Source of the DNA: Streptomyces oceani
GTDB taxonomy: Bacteria; Actinomycetota; Actinomycetes; Streptomycetales; Streptomycetaceae
Direction: 5' to 3'
Assembly: GCF_001751245.1 (NCBI RefSeq)
Contig: NZ_LJGU01000148.1
Location: 84,106 to 148,105, forward strand
Length of the DNA: 64,000 nucleotides
Of this stretch, positions 63,832-64,000 are shown piece after piece. The number at the start of each line of letters is the position of its first letter. The stretch's first letter is position 1. The notes beneath the pieces are model-generated. The model was not told the DNA's origin, made no database searches, and saw only the letters and a list, made by a program, of their open reading frames with translations. Position numbers and translations under genes: made by a program.

Positions 63832-64000
63832 CTAAGCGTCGAAGTCGACCGTGACCTCAGCGGTCACCGGATGGGACTGGCAGGCGAGTATGTAGCCCGC
63901 CTTCAACTCCTCGGGCTCCAACGCGAAGTTGCGTTCCATCCGGACGTCTCCGGACAGCAATCGCGCGCGGCAGGTGCCACAGACCCCACCACGGCAGGCG
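63832..64000 (-). CDS. C-terminal [2Fe-2S] domain of an oxidoreductase (partial)
   Basis: The minus strand encodes at least 55 residues up to the TAG at 63832: CRGGVCGTCRARLLSG, then YILACQSHPVTAEVTVDFDA. The cysteine pattern C-x4-C-x2-C...C is that of plant-type ferredoxin domains, and the ILACQ...P-VT ending matches the C-terminus of PaaE-like flavin reductases that carry the cluster at their end. The flavin/NAD part, if present, lies beyond the window. Whether it is a PaaE, a general ferredoxin reductase or a lone ferredoxin cannot be settled. Confidence 0.75.
   Translation of the reverse strand, partial: ACRGGVCGTCRARLLSGDVRMERNFALEPEELKAGYILACQSHPVTAEVTVDFDA

Overview
This 64 kb window is the replication-origin region of a Streptomyces-type actinomycete. 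The evidence is the high-GC coding, frequent GTG starts, the gene order rpmH-dnaA-oriC-dnaN-gnd-recF-DUF721-gyrB-gyrA, actinobacterial markers (CrgA, DUF3566, class E sortases, a PASTA kinase, an inositol-phosphate synthase), and parS-type ParB sites (GTTTCACGTGAAAC). Almost everything is core chromosome. I see no insertion sequence, prophage, CRISPR array or biosynthetic cluster.

Left arm (1-27.5 kb). ino1 and a PadR regulator face a class A penicillin-binding protein, followed by a GT87-like membrane glycosyltransferase, an MFS transporter and a small secreted-domain protein. pcnA is divergent from a plus-strand envelope and stress block: DUF6049 protein, MurJ flippase, pseudokinase with a discoidin-like domain, sigma factor SigM, anti-sigma RsmA, then trxB-trxA behind a textbook sigma-R promoter. 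Reading leftward from oriC are rpmH, rnpA, yidD, yidC, jag, rsmG, parA, parB and a GNAT acetyltransferase. Five perfect parS sites and one degenerate one lie in this arm, two of them built into transcription-terminator palindromes.

Origin (27.7-31.0 kb). dnaA is flanked by a 378 bp rpmH-dnaA spacer with one perfect DnaA box and by the 0.93 kb oriC, whose boxes are all one or more mismatches from TTGTCCACA.

Right arm (31-64 kb). dnaN, gnd, recF, a DciA-like gene, gyrB, gyrA and a DUF3566 protein are followed by tRNA-Ile, a DLW-39-type peptide, an XRE-type regulator, tRNA-Ala, an ATP-dependent DNA ligase, DUF5324, cyclophilin and rhomboid protease genes. A DnaA-box cluster then lies between the rhomboid gene and crgA. 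Next come DUF881, a 59-residue membrane protein, a PabA/TrpG amidotransferase and two class E sortases, and then a TPR fragment that looks inserted. The growth and division operon follows on the minus strand (fhaA, fhaB, PP2C phosphatase, ftsW/rodA, pbpA, pknB). The right end has tRNA-Leu, an azoreductase/HxlR pair, a J-domain protein, a rhodanese, and the C-terminus of a [2Fe-2S] oxidoreductase cut by the window edge.

The window therefore joins replication start and segregation (dnaA, oriC, parABS, gyrase, DciA) to peptidoglycan synthesis and its Ser/Thr kinase control, with thiol-redox modules (SigM/RsmA, TrxBA, AzoR/HxlR) alongside. The observations most worth testing are the DnaA-box cluster near 46.2-46.4 kb, the 38 bp perfect palindrome centred on parS at 8.6 kb, the 24 bp hairpin over the GNAT start codon, the TPR insertion, and the YodB-like HxlR/azoreductase pair.
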